Made by a program: the position numbers and the translations under genes
In this document: positions 36,131-43,957 of the stretch, piece by piece
How positions within the stretch are numbered: the first letter of the stretch is position 1
Layout: every line of letters begins with the position of its first letter
The notes under the pieces: model-generated
What the model saw: only the letters and a program-made list of their open reading frames with translations
What the model was told of the DNA's origin: nothing
Database searches by the model: none
Assembly (NCBI RefSeq): GCF_003268025.1
Contig: NZ_QLUW01000005.1
Coordinates: forward strand, 248,001 to 312,000
Source: Paenibacillus montanisoli
Lineage (GTDB): Bacteria > Bacillota > Bacilli > Paenibacillales > Paenibacillaceae
DNA length: 64,000 nt
Direction: 5' to 3'

Positions 36131-36361
36131 GTGCGGATGAAGAAGATCAAATACTGTTGCAGGAACTTCAAGCACGGCTCCAAATCGGTGTTCAAGACGT
36201 TAAAGCAGGAATATCCCGATTTGAAGCAGAAGAAGAAGGACTGCCTTGGCAACTGCAAGCTATGTTCCAAGCAATGCATCGTAATGATCGGCAAGACGGA
36301 AGTCGTCGTGGCTCCGACCGCGGAAGTGTTGTATGCGAAGCTGAAGCACCGGATAGGATAA
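36131..36361 (+). CDS. DUF1450 (YuzB-like) small cysteine-rich protein, Fur-controlled
   Basis: 76 residues starting at GTG 36131, with GAGAGG eight bases upstream. The paired Cys pattern (KYCCRNF near the N terminus; DCLGNCKLCSKQC at about residues 37-49) and EVVVAPTAEVLYAKLK are typical of DUF1450. Function is unknown. The Cys cluster could hold iron-sulfur or another metal. The Fur box in its promoter implies expression under iron starvation. The next gene on the strand is ferritin, under its own promoter. Confidence 0.85.
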   Translation: MRMKKIKYCCRNFKHGSKSVFKTLKQEYPDLKQKKKDCLGNCKLCSKQCIVMIGKTEVVVAPTAEVLYAKLKHRIG

Positions 36362-36416
36362 TGTGGAATAGTATGGTAATATGGGAGATGAGGTTGTCGA
36401 GCCCCCTTAGAGAGGT

Positions 36417-36446
36417 TTGATACTTCGTCTCTTTTTTAATTATAAT
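36417..36446 (+). promoter_or_regulatory. SigA-type promoter of the ferritin gene
   Basis: TTGATA (36417-36422), an 18-bp spacer and TATAAT (36441-36446), 24 bp before the ferritin ATG. No Fur box overlaps it, in contrast with the preceding gene. Confidence 0.7.
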
Positions 36447-36470
36447 AATGTCGAAAGGGAGGTGCGGCCG

Positions 36471-36980
36471 ATGATAAACGAAACACTCAGCCAAGCTTTG
36501 AACGATCAATTGAATTTCGAGTTCTACTCCGCGCACGTGTACTTGGCAATTGCCGCCTACTGCTCCGGAGAGAGCCTTGACGGTTTTGCGAATTTCTTTA
36601 TTGTTCAAGCCGAAGAAGAACGTTTCCACGCGATGAAGATCTATAAATATCTGAACGATCGCGGGCAACGCGTCAAACTAGTCGGCATGAGCACACCTAA
36701 CAATGAATATAGCTCGATTCAAGATGCCTTCCAGCAGGCGTATCAGCATGAGCAGGAAGTGACCAAGCGGATCTACCACTTGTCCGACCTAGCCTTGAAC
36801 GACCGCGAGCATGCGACAATCCAGTTCTTGAAATGGTTCATTGACGAGCAGGTGGAGGAGGAATCGATGTTCGACAGCATCATCAACAAGCTGAAGCGCA
36901 TCGATCAAGACAGCAACGCCTTCTTCATGCTCGATAACGAGTTCGCTCAGCGGACGTTCGTGCCGCCGACGAACGCTTAA
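36471..36980 (+). CDS. ftnA: Ferritin (FtnA type)
   Basis: 169 residues. The ferroxidase-centre ligands fall at their classical positions: E17 (LNFEFYSAH), E50 and H53 (AEEERFHAMK), with further Glu/Gln in the third and fourth helices (AYQHEQEVTKRIYHL, WFIDEQVEEESMF). It oxidises Fe(II) and stores ferric mineral in a 24-subunit shell in the cytoplasm. GGGAGG precedes the ATG at 36471. Own promoter and strong terminator, so monocistronic. Confidence 0.95.
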   Translation: MINETLSQALNDQLNFEFYSAHVYLAIAAYCSGESLDGFANFFIVQAEEERFHAMKIYKYLNDRGQRVKLVGMSTPNNEYSSIQDAFQQAYQHEQEVTKRIYHLSDLALNDREHATIQFLKWFIDEQVEEESMFDSIINKLKRIDQDSNAFFMLDNEFAQRTFVPPTNA

Positions 36981-36992
36981 GCGGGTACAAGC

Positions 36993-37027
36993 TTAAAAGG
37001 ACAGCCAACGATGGCTGTCCTTTTTTA
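36993..37027 (+). terminator. Terminator of the ferritin gene
   Basis: AAGGACAGCCA (36997-37007) pairs perfectly with 37012-37022, four-base loop, followed by TTTTT. Confidence 0.92.
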
Positions 37028-37314
37028 GTTGGCTGTCGCCGCGGGGCGGCTGCGCCACCCTGACACTCAGCACAGCGGTCGGCGGCATGTATCGGCGGCT
37101 CCCGCCTCGAGCTAACGAACCGTATAACGCTTATTTGCGCGAAAAGCCCGCAAAATCGATCTAACAAACCGCAGCGTCGCTATTTAGCCATGTAGAGGCG
37201 GTTCTCAGCATTTTCGCTTCAAATAACGTCTCTGGAGTTCGTTAGATCTGAGAATCCGGCGATTTCGCCTAAATAAGCAATCTGGAGTTCGTTAGACGCA
37301 GCCTTTCAAACTTT
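37028..37314. repeat. Gene-free stretch with paired 50-bp CTAAC/GTTAG repeats
   Basis: No gene is visible. Two direct copies of TCTGGAGTTCGTTAGA start exactly 50 bp apart (37231 and 37281), each preceded by AAATAA. Two copies of the inverted motif, CTAACGAACC (37112) and CTAACAAACC (37161), lie 49 bp apart on the other side. Together they make a large imperfect palindrome. Related motifs occur in the gap at 13.9-14.1 kb. Confidence 0.7.
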
Positions 37315-37338
37315 AAAAGAACCCCGACACGTCGGGTC
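37315..37338 (-). terminator. Terminator of the tagA-like gene
   Basis: The perfect palindrome CCCGACACGTCGGG (37323-37336) is followed on the minus strand by GTTCTTTTAAAG. It lies about 10 bp beyond the glycosyltransferase stop. Confidence 0.75.
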
Positions 37339-37348
37339 TCTTCATCGT

Positions 37349-38080
37349 TTACTTGCGGCGCGTCTTCAAAACGGTGACCGCGAACTTCGGCAGCACAAGC
37401 TGGCGGCGCAAGCGGGACGGCTGCTTGAGCAGACGGTACAGCCACTCCACGTTCAGCTTCTGCCAAATCACGGGCGCGCGTTTTACTTTGCCCGCAATAA
37501 CGTCCAAACTGCCGCCGACACCGAAGGCGACCTTCGCCTTCAGCCGGCTCTTGTATTTATAGATCCAACGCTCCGCTCTCGGCGCTCCGAGGGCTACGAT
37601 CAGCACGTCCGGGCGCTTCTGCTCGATATCCGCGACAAGCGCTTCCTCCTGGCCGGGCTTGAAAAAGCCGTTATGCCTGCCGACCACGGTCACGCCTTCG
37701 TAATTATCGGCGATAATTTGCGACGCTTTCGCGTTCGTTTCCTCGTCCGCTCCCACGACATAAAGCGAGAATCGGTGCTCCTTCGCTTCCTCGAACAAAC
37801 GGATCAGCAGATCATAGCCGGTTACGCGCTCTTGGAGCGGCTCTCCCTGCCATTTTGCCGCAAGCACGACGCCGATGCCGTCCGGCGTAACCATATCCGC
37901 TTCTTTCACAATCGTTTCCAGCTGCTGGTCCGAGCGGGCTGCCATTACGATCTCCGGGTTCGCCGTAATCAAGTGAAAGAGCGGTTTGCCCTCTGCTGCG
38001 ATTTGCGCTTGAACGAGCGCCACCGTTTGAAGGAGCGTCCGCTTCGAGAACGGAACGCCCAATATATTGACGGTATTCAT
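37349..38080 (-). CDS. tagA: WecG/TagA-family glycosyltransferase
   Basis: 243 residues from ATG 38080 (MNTVNILGVPFSKR) with TGGAGG upstream. Family motifs: NPEIVMAARSD, VTPDGIGVVLAAKW with the catalytic Asp, LYVVGADEETN, VALGAPRAERWIYKYK and FGVGGSLDVIAGKVKRAP. TagA adds N-acetylmannosamine to lipid-linked GlcNAc in wall teichoic acid linkage-unit synthesis, at the inner membrane face. The gene stands alone, without other teichoic acid genes nearby, so it could also serve an exopolysaccharide pathway. Confidence 0.9.
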   Translation of the reverse strand: MNTVNILGVPFSKRTLLQTVALVQAQIAAEGKPLFHLITANPEIVMAARSDQQLETIVKEADMVTPDGIGVVLAAKWQGEPLQERVTGYDLLIRLFEEAKEHRFSLYVVGADEETNAKASQIIADNYEGVTVVGRHNGFFKPGQEEALVADIEQKRPDVLIVALGAPRAERWIYKYKSRLKAKVAFGVGGSLDVIAGKVKRAPVIWQKLNVEWLYRLLKQPSRLRRQLVLPKFAVTVLKTRRK

Positions 38081-38146
38081 GCTAGTTTTTCCTCCATACA
38101 CTCATGCTGTCTCATATTGTAGCATAAATGGTCAATTCAATTGAAA

Positions 38147-38668
38147 TCAGCGGAACAGCCCGGCAATCCACCGGATGAAATCGCCTACGATCGGCACAAG
38201 CCCGAAGCCATGCTCCCCGATGGCGACAATCCCGTACACGCGCTCGCCGATGGCCACCGCCCCGAGCACATGCTCCCCGATCGCTACCGCGCCGAGCGCA
38301 TTTTGGCCGATGCCCACAGCCCCGACGGCCGACTGGCCGATGGCGACCGCGCCGATTGCCAGTTCCCCGATCGCTACCGCGCCGGCTGACAAGCCGCTGG
38401 ATATCGCTACGGCGCCGAGTGCCAGCATCCAGCCCATCGCAACCGCGCCGACGGAGAAAATGCCGACCGATATGGCTCCCCCGGCAATCAGTCCGACGGC
38501 GATATCGCCAAGCGCAACGAGTCCGATCGCGACCTTCGGCTTGCCTTGCCCGACGCTGGAACGGATGCTGATAATCGGAAACTTGGCCGCAGGCCACTGA
38601 TAATCGATGGGCTCATGCTCTCGTCCTATGTATCTGTTGAACCGAAGCAACCGACGCCATTCAAACAT
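38147..38668 (-). CDS. Decapeptide-repeat (GAVAIGE-type) protein of unknown function
   Basis: I do not recognise a characterised family. The protein is 173 residues from ATG 38668, after GGGGGAG. After a 45-residue polar N terminus, residues about 45-165 are a glycine-periodic run. Six clear ten-residue units end the run, for example LAIGAVAIGQ, SAVGAVGIGQ, NALGAVAIGE, HVLGAVAIGE and RVYGIVAIGE. Gly falls every five residues, with hydrophobic residues between. This could form a beta-solenoid or a membrane-associated sheet. At the DNA level the units are imperfect 30-bp repeats. The longer frame on the opposite strand across the repeats is an artefact. Confidence 0.75.
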   Translation of the reverse strand: MFEWRRLLRFNRYIGREHEPIDYQWPAAKFPIISIRSSVGQGKPKVAIGLVALGDIAVGLIAGGAISVGIFSVGAVAMGWMLALGAVAISSGLSAGAVAIGELAIGAVAIGQSAVGAVGIGQNALGAVAIGEHVLGAVAIGERVYGIVAIGEHGFGLVPIVGDFIRWIAGLFR

Positions 38669-38815
38669 GAATGCGCACTCCCCCTGCTCTTCGTGATTAT
38701 TTTGTCCCGGTAACCGCTTTTGGTGAATGGAAGCCATTTCCTCAAGCGTATACTATTTTGAAGCATGTTGCGAGAGGATTTATAAGTACATTATCGCCGA
38801 AAGCAGGTCGATTCT

Positions 38816-39301
38816 ATGAAAATCATACGGCCCCGGCTTGCAGCGCTGCTGTTGGCCGCAACACTGATGAACGGCTGCGCCGAGCACCGCGCCTACGTCC
38901 CCGATCACGAGCCAGTAATAAGCAATGCTGCCGATGCCGACGAGCAGGATGGGCATTCGCCCCAGATCGTGGCCGGCAACGAAGCGTTCCGGATATTCGA
39001 GCCCGCGGAGGGAAGCGTCGTGGGCAAAGCCATTACGGTGAAAGGGCAAGCGCGCGTCTTCGAGGCGGCGTTCAGTTACTCCCTCGAGGACGGGCACAAC
39101 GTGCTTGCCGAAGGGCATGCCACGGCGGATAAGGGGGCGCCGGAGTGGGGCGATTTCGAATTTACGGTCACGCTCACGGAAGCGCCGACCAGCACGACCG
39201 GTGTCTTAACGATCTACGATTCGGGCGCGAAGGACGGCTCGCCCCTCCATCCGCTCCATCTCGCGTACACCTTCGAGAACGGACTGGTGAAGCTTCAGTA
39301 G
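38816..39301 (+). CDS. Gmad2-domain lipoprotein
   Basis: 161 residues. A lipoprotein signal ends in TLMNGC (lipobox Cys at about residue 20). After a short acidic linker, an immunoglobulin-like Gmad2 domain begins (RIFEPAEGSVVGKAITVKGQ) and runs through WGDFEFTVTL and GVLTIYDSGAKDGS to the end. Gmad2 domains are found in spore-germination and sporulation proteins of Firmicutes, so a cell-surface or spore role is likely. It is monocistronic or read with the next secreted protein gene 95 bp downstream. Confidence 0.85.
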   Translation: MKIIRPRLAALLLAATLMNGCAEHRAYVPDHEPVISNAADADEQDGHSPQIVAGNEAFRIFEPAEGSVVGKAITVKGQARVFEAAFSYSLEDGHNVLAEGHATADKGAPEWGDFEFTVTLTEAPTSTTGVLTIYDSGAKDGSPLHPLHLAYTFENGLVKLQ

Positions 39302-39396
39302 GAATAACTAGGCCGGCGCTTATTTTGGCCGCGGCCGAAACCTTTTGGCGGGGAGCGGAGTCTATAAGGTATCTCATCCGTTAAGGAGGTACCGTC

Positions 39397-40566
39397 ATGA
39401 CCTATTCACGCAAGCTCATGATCGGCTTATCCGCCCTCATGATTGCCGGCAGCGGCGTTCTCCCTTTGGGCGTTAACGCTGCTCCCGCGGCACAGACGGA
39501 AGCAGTCGCCGCACAGTTCCAGGCTGAGCAAATATCAACCGTTCATATGCGCCATTCCGATATGGCTTACATTCCGCTGTTCAGCTCGCGCCAGGAAGAC
39601 AAGCCCGCTATTGTGCAGGTCGCTTCCCTCATGACCCGCTTAATGGGCAAAGCCAAGGAAGATACGTCTTCCTTAGATTCCGAGCAGGCTTTCTTCTCTA
39701 CCAAAATTGACGTTACATTAAAGGACGGCTCCTTCTTCAACATGCTGATCGCCGATCAGAAGAAGGTGTACTTCATCTATGGTGGCACCGACTACTCGGC
39801 GGAGGATAGCGCGGCGATTCAATCACTCCAAAAGCTGCTCGTCGTTCCGGATCAGACGTACTTCAGCACGACGAAGCCGCAGATCGGTGCCGCTGTACGC
39901 ATCAAGGGCAATAATGCGATGTCCGAAAAAGGCACAATCCGCATCTTCGTCGGGCAAGGCGGCATGTTCAGCAGCGTAAGAGCCGTGAATGGGATATCGT
40001 TCCCGACCAAAAGCGCGTTGCTCGTACATGAAGCCCCTATCGTGAACGGCCGGTACGATTTCACGTTTACGATGCCGGCCTACGGAATCGACGTTAACGG
40101 CTCCTTAAAGCCGCTTAAGCCGGGGAAGTCTTGGATCTTCTACGACACCGGCAGCTTAGCCGGCATGAAGGAGCTGACCGTTCTCGCGCCGGCGAAGCCG
40201 ATTCTCTCCATAAACGGCAAGCCGGTGAACGACCCCGCTCTGAAGCCGGTTGTGCAGAACGGCATCATGCTGCTTCCGATGCGCGCGCTTGCCGATAAGC
40301 TCGGCTGGCAGGCGGCCTGGGACTCCGCCCGCAAAGCGGCACTGCTCGGGTCTCCCATGCCGACTGGCGATCAGCTGAGCGAAGCAGGCGGCGCCCTCTC
40401 CGTCTGGGAGAACGGCAAGCGGCTTACCGGAACGGGAAGCAAGCCCGTCCTCATCAACAGCAGGCTGTACCTGCCTTTGCGCGCTGCTGCGCAAGCTTTC
40501 GGCCTGCAAGTGGAATGGACGTCATCCGTTCGAAGCGCCAACCTGACCGTACCTGCCCAATCGTAA
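39397..40566 (+). CDS. Secreted protein with copper-amine-oxidase-N (stalk) domain
   Basis: 389 residues with a signal peptide (MTYSRKLMIGLSALMIAGSG, cleavage probably after VNAAPA). The middle region (about 50-265) is not recognised. The C-terminal 120 residues carry the copper amine oxidase N-terminal-like domain: SINGKPVNDPALKPVVQNG, LPMRALADKLGWQAAW and RLYLPLRAAAQAFGLQVEW. This domain is common in Paenibacillus surface proteins and is thought to act in wall attachment; it does not imply amine oxidase activity. GGAGG precedes the ATG, and a strong terminator follows. Confidence 0.82.
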   Translation: MTYSRKLMIGLSALMIAGSGVLPLGVNAAPAAQTEAVAAQFQAEQISTVHMRHSDMAYIPLFSSRQEDKPAIVQVASLMTRLMGKAKEDTSSLDSEQAFFSTKIDVTLKDGSFFNMLIADQKKVYFIYGGTDYSAEDSAAIQSLQKLLVVPDQTYFSTTKPQIGAAVRIKGNNAMSEKGTIRIFVGQGGMFSSVRAVNGISFPTKSALLVHEAPIVNGRYDFTFTMPAYGIDVNGSLKPLKPGKSWIFYDTGSLAGMKELTVLAPAKPILSINGKPVNDPALKPVVQNGIMLLPMRALADKLGWQAAWDSARKAALLGSPMPTGDQLSEAGGALSVWENGKRLTGTGSKPVLINSRLYLPLRAAAQAFGLQVEWTSSVRSANLTVPAQS

Positions 40567-40568
40567 AA

Positions 40569-40620
40569 AAGAGCCGTTCAAGAAAGGCGCCGCATGCGCT
40601 CCTTCTTGAACGGCTTTTTT
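40569..40620. terminator. Bidirectional terminator
   Basis: GCCGTTCAAGAA (40573-40584) pairs perfectly with 40603-40614, flanked by A6 and T6 runs. It separates the stalk-domain protein gene from the convergent VOC gene. Confidence 0.92.
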
Positions 40621-40624
40621 GTCA

Positions 40625-41020
40625 TTAATGGCCCGGCTGCGTGGCGATTTGCCAACGGACGCCGTACTTGTCCTGCACCCGGCCGAACATGCTGCCCCAG
40701 AACATCCGCTCGAACGGCATCATCACGATGCCATCCTGCGACAGGCGGCGGAAGGCATCCTCCGCTTCTTCCTCGGTTTCGAACTCCAGCGTCAGATCCA
40801 TCCCGTTTCCGCGCTCGATCGGTCCGGCATCGGCCATATAGAAGAGCAGACCGGCCGCTTGCAGCACCAAATGCAAGATACTGTCTTTCATCTCCGGGTC
40901 GGCGCCCGGCATTTCGCCGTACGTTTGGAGGCTGATGATCTCTCCGCCCAGCGCCTCCACATAAAAGTTCGCTTGTTCTTGTGCGTTCTCGCTATACAAG
41001 TATGGACGAAGCTTTGTCAT
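40625..41020 (-). CDS. VOC-superfamily (PhnB/glyoxalase-like) protein
   Basis: 131 residues from ATG 41020 (MTKLRPYLYSENAQEQANFY) with GGGAGG upstream. It has the PhnB/3-demethylubiquinone-methyltransferase-like arrangement: YVEALGGEIISLQTYGEMPG, ILHLVLQAAGLLFYMADAGP and MMPFERMFWGSMFGRVQDKYGV. Such proteins use a paired beta-alpha-beta fold, sometimes as metalloenzymes or resistance proteins; function here is unknown. It follows the acetyltransferase gene by 19 bp, so they are probably co-transcribed. Confidence 0.88.
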   Translation of the reverse strand: MTKLRPYLYSENAQEQANFYVEALGGEIISLQTYGEMPGADPEMKDSILHLVLQAAGLLFYMADAGPIERGNGMDLTLEFETEEEAEDAFRRLSQDGIVMMPFERMFWGSMFGRVQDKYGVRWQIATQPGH

Positions 41021-41039
41021 GATGTTTTTGCCTCCCTCA

Positions 41040-41561
41040 TTATAGATTTCGATGAATCCAGAACCGTTTGACCACATTGCCGCTGCCTTCCGTAAAGGTC
41101 GATTCGAATTGCCCGCCATTGCGCAGAATCGTGCGCTCCGATGCGGCATTGCTTTCGTCGCAGACGAGCAGCGCCCGTTCGATGCCGAGCTCATCCGTCT
41201 TCAGAAGCGCAAGCTCAAGCAGCTTGGTCGCGTAGCCCCTGCGTCGCTGCGAAGGGATAATGCCATAGCCGATATGGCCGCCGCTTTCGAGCAGCTTCTG
41301 ATTGAGCCGATGGCGGATGTTGGTCGCGCCTACGATCCGGCCTTCCTCATCCTGCAGCCAGTATGTGGAATGCGCCACGAAGCCCTCTTGGATATTCTCC
41401 TCCTTATCCGCTTCGTTCGTGAAGCGGACATAGTCCTCAAAGTCGCTCGGGTCTTGCCCGACGATCCAAGGCACGATATCTTCCCTGCTCTCTACCCACT
41501 CCCGGTAGAACGCCATATAAGACTCCCGCAGCCCGACTGAAGGCTTCACTAGATGGACCAT
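41040..41561 (-). CDS. GNAT-family N-acetyltransferase
   Basis: 173 residues. The acetyl-CoA loop is visible as SQRRRGYATKLLELAL at about residues 109-124, with IGYGIIPSQ before it and a C-terminal NGGQFESTF beta-bulge region. The acceptor substrate is unknown. Start is ATG 41561 with AAGGAGGAGAAG just upstream. Confidence 0.88.
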   Translation of the reverse strand: MVHLVKPSVGLRESYMAFYREWVESREDIVPWIVGQDPSDFEDYVRFTNEADKEENIQEGFVAHSTYWLQDEEGRIVGATNIRHRLNQKLLESGGHIGYGIIPSQRRRGYATKLLELALLKTDELGIERALLVCDESNAASERTILRNGGQFESTFTEGSGNVVKRFWIHRNL

Positions 41562-41636
41562 ATCGCTTCTCCTCCTTCGTAAAAAAAGAGGCAGCCCGCC
41601 GGATGACTGCTCCTGCGCCTGCCTCCAACCGAAATG

Positions 41637-43397
41637 CTAGCGTGACCGCGTACGCTGCGGGCGCCCGCCCGGCCCTTGCTTCCCGCCGCCTGAACGGCCG
41701 CGGGCACCGCCGCCGCCCGCGTTCGGGAACTGCGGCGCGCCTGCGCGTCCGCCGCGCGGAGCGGCTGCGCCTCGGTTGCCGCTGCGCTCGGCTGAACCAC
41801 GGCTGCCGCTGCGCTCAGCTGCACCGCGGCTGCTGCCGCTGCGCTCGGCTGCACCGCGGTTGCCGCTGCGCGCTGCTGCGCCGCCGAACTCGCCGCGTGC
41901 GCCTTCCTCGCGCGCCGGCATGCTGTAGCGCACGCGTCCGCCGGCATCTGCGCCATCGCGTGCGCCCGCTCCGCCGCGGCCGCGTGGCGCTTCCGCGGCA
42001 CGGGCCGCCGCGCCCCATTGCGGCGGCTCGTCCGCACCGCCGCGAGCGGAGCCCGCTCGGCGCGCTTCGCCGCGCTTAGCCGCTCCCGCGAACGCGCCGC
42101 CGGTGCTGGCGCGCTTCTCGCCGCCGCGGCCTTGCTGGCCCGAGCGCCCGCCGCTCTTCGCCGCGCGCTGGCCGCCTGCCGCGGCCGCGCCTCTGCGGCC
42201 CGCGCCGCGGCGAGCGCCGCCTTGGCGCTCCGGCTTCTCGTCCAGCTGCAGATCGCTGTCCTGGGGAAAAGCTCTACCCTTGCCGCCGTTGATGTTTTCC
42301 CGCGGTATCGTCTGATGGATGCCGCGCTCGATCGCCGCCAGCTCATGCCGGTCATGCGGGGACACGAGCGTAATCGCCAATCCCTCTTCGCCCGCGCGTC
42401 CCGTCCGTCCGATCCGGTGAATATAGCTCTCCGCATTTTCCGGTATGTCGAAGTTGAAAACATGCGTCACGCCTTCCACGTCGAGGCCGCGGGCCGCAAC
42501 GTCCGTCGCGACCAGCAAATGAATCTTCGCGTCGCGGAACCGCTTCATGACCTGCTCGCGCTTCGCCTGCGACAGGTCGCCGTGCAGCTCGGCGCTGTTG
42601 AAGCCATTCTCCTGCAGGTATTCGTTGACCGCGTTCACCCGCTTCTTCGTGCGGCAAAAAATAACGCCTAAATACGGATTATGCTCCTCCAACAGCCGCT
42701 TCAGCTGCTCCTGCTTGTTGCGCGCGCTGACTTCGACCGCCAGCTGGCGAATCGCCTTCACCGTCACCTGCGGGGCGCGCACCGTAATATCCTTCGGCTC
42801 GATCATGAACCGCGCCGCCAGCGAGCGGACGCCGCCCGGCATCGTAGCCGAGAACAGCATCGTCTGCTTGCGGTAAGGCGTCTGGTTCAATATCTCCTCG
42901 ACCTCCGTCAAGAACCCCATATGCAGCATTTGATCGGCCTCGTCGAGCACGAGCATTTTGACCGAACCAAGCTTAACCGTTCCTCTGCGGATATGGTCCA
43001 GCAGCCGGCCCGGCGTCGCCACGACGATATGAACCGCGCGCTTCAGCTTCCGCAGCTGCGATTCCACGTCCTGGCCGCCATATACCGCGAGCACGCTGAT
43101 CGCTTTATTCACGGCAACCCGCTTTTTCAGCTCCGTCGTAATTTGCAGAGCCAGCTCCCGTGTCGGCGTCAAGATCAACCCCTGCAGCTCATCGCGGTCC
43201 GCCTTGATCCGCTCCAGCATCGGAAGCAGGAACGCGAGCGTTTTGCCCGTACCTGTCTGCGCCTGACAGATCACGTCGCTGCCCTGCATAATAACCGGTA
43301 TTGCGCCCTCCTGGATCGGCGTCGCTTCGTGAATTCCTTCGTTGCGCAGCGACTGCACTTGCTCCTTGGCAATACCCAATTGTTCAAAATCCGCCAA
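41637..43397 (-). CDS. DEAD-box RNA helicase with long Gly/Ala/Arg repetitive tail
   Basis: About 586 residues. The helicase core (about 1-375) has AQTGTGKT (46-53), PTRELALQ, DEAD (152-155), SAT and HRIGRTGR motifs, all intact. The tail of about 210 residues is low complexity, with repeats of the type GAAERSGSRG and ending GGRPQRTRSR. Such tails bind RNA. It is of the CshA/CshB type and probably acts in mRNA decay or ribosome assembly, with a likely cold role. The TTG at 43397 has GAGGTGG five bases upstream and gives MADFEQLG; the in-frame GTG at 43406 lacks a site. Confidence 0.92.
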   Translation of the reverse strand: MADFEQLGIAKEQVQSLRNEGIHEATPIQEGAIPVIMQGSDVICQAQTGTGKTLAFLLPMLERIKADRDELQGLILTPTRELALQITTELKKRVAVNKAISVLAVYGGQDVESQLRKLKRAVHIVVATPGRLLDHIRRGTVKLGSVKMLVLDEADQMLHMGFLTEVEEILNQTPYRKQTMLFSATMPGGVRSLAARFMIEPKDITVRAPQVTVKAIRQLAVEVSARNKQEQLKRLLEEHNPYLGVIFCRTKKRVNAVNEYLQENGFNSAELHGDLSQAKREQVMKRFRDAKIHLLVATDVAARGLDVEGVTHVFNFDIPENAESYIHRIGRTGRAGEEGLAITLVSPHDRHELAAIERGIHQTIPRENINGGKGRAFPQDSDLQLDEKPERQGGARRGAGRRGAAAAGGQRAAKSGGRSGQQGRGGEKRASTGGAFAGAAKRGEARRAGSARGGADEPPQWGAAARAAEAPRGRGGAGARDGADAGGRVRYSMPAREEGARGEFGGAAARSGNRGAAERSGSSRGAAERSGSRGSAERSGNRGAAAPRGGRAGAPQFPNAGGGGARGRSGGGKQGPGGRPQRTRSR

Positions 43398-43532
43398 TAC
43401 ATCCACCTCATTTAGTTATAAAAGCCTTTCCCGTCTCCAAAAAAAACCGGCATTCCTATCCTACCACATTATGGACCCGCTCATGTAACGGATCTTCCCA
43501 TTCTCTCTTCAAAATGCCTTTCACCTAAATTT

Positions 43533-43564
43533 CATCTTGAAGCGCTACAATGATCATCAAGATG
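43533..43564. promoter_or_regulatory. Inverted repeat upstream of the redox cluster
   Basis: CATCTTGA (43533-43540) and TCAAGATG (43557-43564) form an 8-bp inverted repeat around a possible -10 TACAAT (43546-43551). It lies between the divergent helicase and small membrane protein genes. A regulator operator is plausible, but no partner is identified. Confidence 0.4.
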
Positions 43565-43592
43565 AATTCAAGTAAAAAGGAGGCCTTTCTCC

Positions 43593-43919
43593 ATGCACGC
43601 AGCAAAATGGCTGAAATGGAAAATCGGCGCCGTCTGCGCCGCGCTCCTCGTCGTTGTGTTCCAGCTCGTCAAATCGAGTCCGCAATTCGAGCTTCAGCTT
43701 GACCGGGTTGCAGCAGCTAAAAACACCCCCGAAGATACGCCCGCATTCCAGCAAGGGCAAGATGATTCGGTTATGCAAGAGTGGCAATCGTCAGTCAGTG
43801 ACGACGCCCCCGGCGGCGATCGGCAGCAGCGAAGAGGAAGCCGCCATTTCTCGGGGCGCGGCGATTCCGGCTTCTCTTCATCAGACGGCGGCTCCGATAC
43901 CCGTACAAGCCGCTCCTGA
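43593..43919 (+). CDS. Small single-pass membrane protein upstream of apbE
   Basis: 108 residues with a strong AAGGAGG before the ATG. A single membrane segment (IGAVCAALLVVVFQLV, about residues 11-26) is followed by a polar, Gly/Ser/Arg-rich extracytoplasmic part ending SDTRTSRS. No domain is recognised. A second open frame (43654-43953) overlaps its 3' half and ends just at the apbE start, so a frameshift here cannot be excluded. It is the first gene of a group with apbE and a ferric-reductase-like gene, and may be a substrate or partner in membrane electron transfer. Confidence 0.55.
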   Translation: MHAAKWLKWKIGAVCAALLVVVFQLVKSSPQFELQLDRVAAAKNTPEDTPAFQQGQDDSVMQEWQSSVSDDAPGGDRQQRRGSRHFSGRGDSGFSSSDGGSDTRTSRS

Positions 43920-43957
43920 TATCGAAGCCTTACCCCTTAGGAAAGGAGTGTAACCCC

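Noticed and set aside
38141-38600. Plus-strand frames across the decapeptide-repeat gene
   Set aside because: The minus-strand frame has a strong ribosome binding site and regular Gly periodicity; the opposite frames show only the mirrored repetition.
41603-42671. Long plus-strand open frames across the 3' half of the DEAD-box gene
   Set aside because: They are Arg/Ala/Pro-rich mirror images of the GC-rich repetitive tail, without ribosome binding sites or recognisable domains.
43654-43953. Alternative frame overlapping the small membrane protein gene
   Set aside because: It lacks a ribosome binding site. It ends next to the apbE start, so a frameshift was considered, but neither frame has clear homology to decide; the frame with the strong site was kept.
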